The notes under the pieces are model-generated. The model did no database searches. It saw only the letters and a program-made list of their open reading frames with translations, and was not told the DNA's origin. The position numbers and the translations under genes were made by a program. From Pampus argenteus (lineage: Eukaryota > Chordata > Actinopteri > Scombriformes > Stromateidae), in the NCBI GenBank assembly GCA_036937835.1, contig CM072862.1, positions 15,636,501 to 15,700,500 on the forward strand: a DNA stretch of 64,000 nucleotides, written 5' to 3'. Below are positions 63,831 to 64,000 of the stretch, in pieces. Within the stretch, counting starts at the first letter, position 1; each line of letters begins with the position of its first letter.

Positions 63831-64000
63831 ACAGACCGTGACCACTACAATATCAGATAGAGCATCACCATGCACGACCCCAGCTGAAATTGACTTTGCC
63901 CATATTTGCACAAGATGTTTAGGTGTGGTGTATGTTTATATATCTAGGTTTGTGTGGTTCCTTGTTTGTGTTGGAAATTGCACAGACCTATTTTTAGTAT

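Larger units (their letters stand above)
49281..64000. other. Long non-coding stretch to the window end
   Basis: No supported gene. Contents are candidate regulatory blocks (49590-49800, 50030-50230, 63540-63830), a 70-bp CA run (51674-51743), CA and AT runs near 54969-55068, a poly-T tract (56185-56210), a 49-bp tandem duplication (56860-56957), a decayed SINE-like copy (59833-59940), a 24-bp palindrome (62692-62715) and poly-T near 63519-63537. A splice-like block at 62611-62708 is open in one frame but reads as no known protein. Confidence 0.5.

Noticed and set aside
1..64000. CRISPR arrays, operons, phage or bacterial systems
   Set aside because: There are no regularly spaced direct repeats and no tightly packed long open frames; intron-containing vertebrate DNA explains the window.

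Overview
The window looks like nuclear DNA of a ray-finned (teleost) fish. It is AT-rich and intron-rich, carries long CA/GT microsatellites, has no prokaryotic gene organisation, and contains a short TA-flanked palindromic element of a type I associate with fish genomes. The family and phylum calls rest on protein and repeat motifs read by eye; no alignment was run.

Positions 1-4156 (minus strand) hold the 5' half of an HNF4-family nuclear receptor gene. Five coding exons join in frame with correct splice sites: 4156-4051, 2977-2806, 2187-2093, 873-767 and 195-40. They encode residues 1-212: an HNF4A-P1-like start (MKLTGT), both zinc fingers with the HNF4 P-box CDGCKG, the hinge and the first ligand-domain helix region. 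The rest of the ligand-binding domain lies to the left of base 1. The sequence differs from the alpha and gamma paralogues I know at many otherwise fixed positions, so hnf4b is the best guess for the paralogue. Intron 3 contains a candidate degraded solo LTR.

Positions 4157-9419 are the upstream intergenic region. It includes a GATA/TATA-like block near 4465-4487 and a 42-bp hairpin at 8269-8310. At 9420-9790 there is a local CpG-rich patch with an ETS-type CACTTCCGG motif and a strong splice donor at 9579/9580, which looks like the promoter and first exon of a plus-strand gene. A second good exon candidate is at 12181-12241, joined in frame, and weaker ones are at 21242-21291, 35795-35830, 40467-40567 and 49227-49280. 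I cannot name this gene.

From about 12 kb to 64 kb I see no convincing protein-coding gene. The long open frames there are low-complexity or chance ORFs. This part holds microsatellites, purine tracts, decayed repeats, a palindromic MITE (36384-36465), a 29-bp palindrome with a consensus estrogen response element core (10615-10643), and several blocks rich in homeodomain or POU-like motifs that could be conserved enhancers. The layout fits a long intron or gene desert beside a developmental regulator. I found no clearly new multi-gene system. The most interesting items are the divergent hnf4 paralogue, the ERE palindrome, the hairpins and the unidentified plus-strand transcript.
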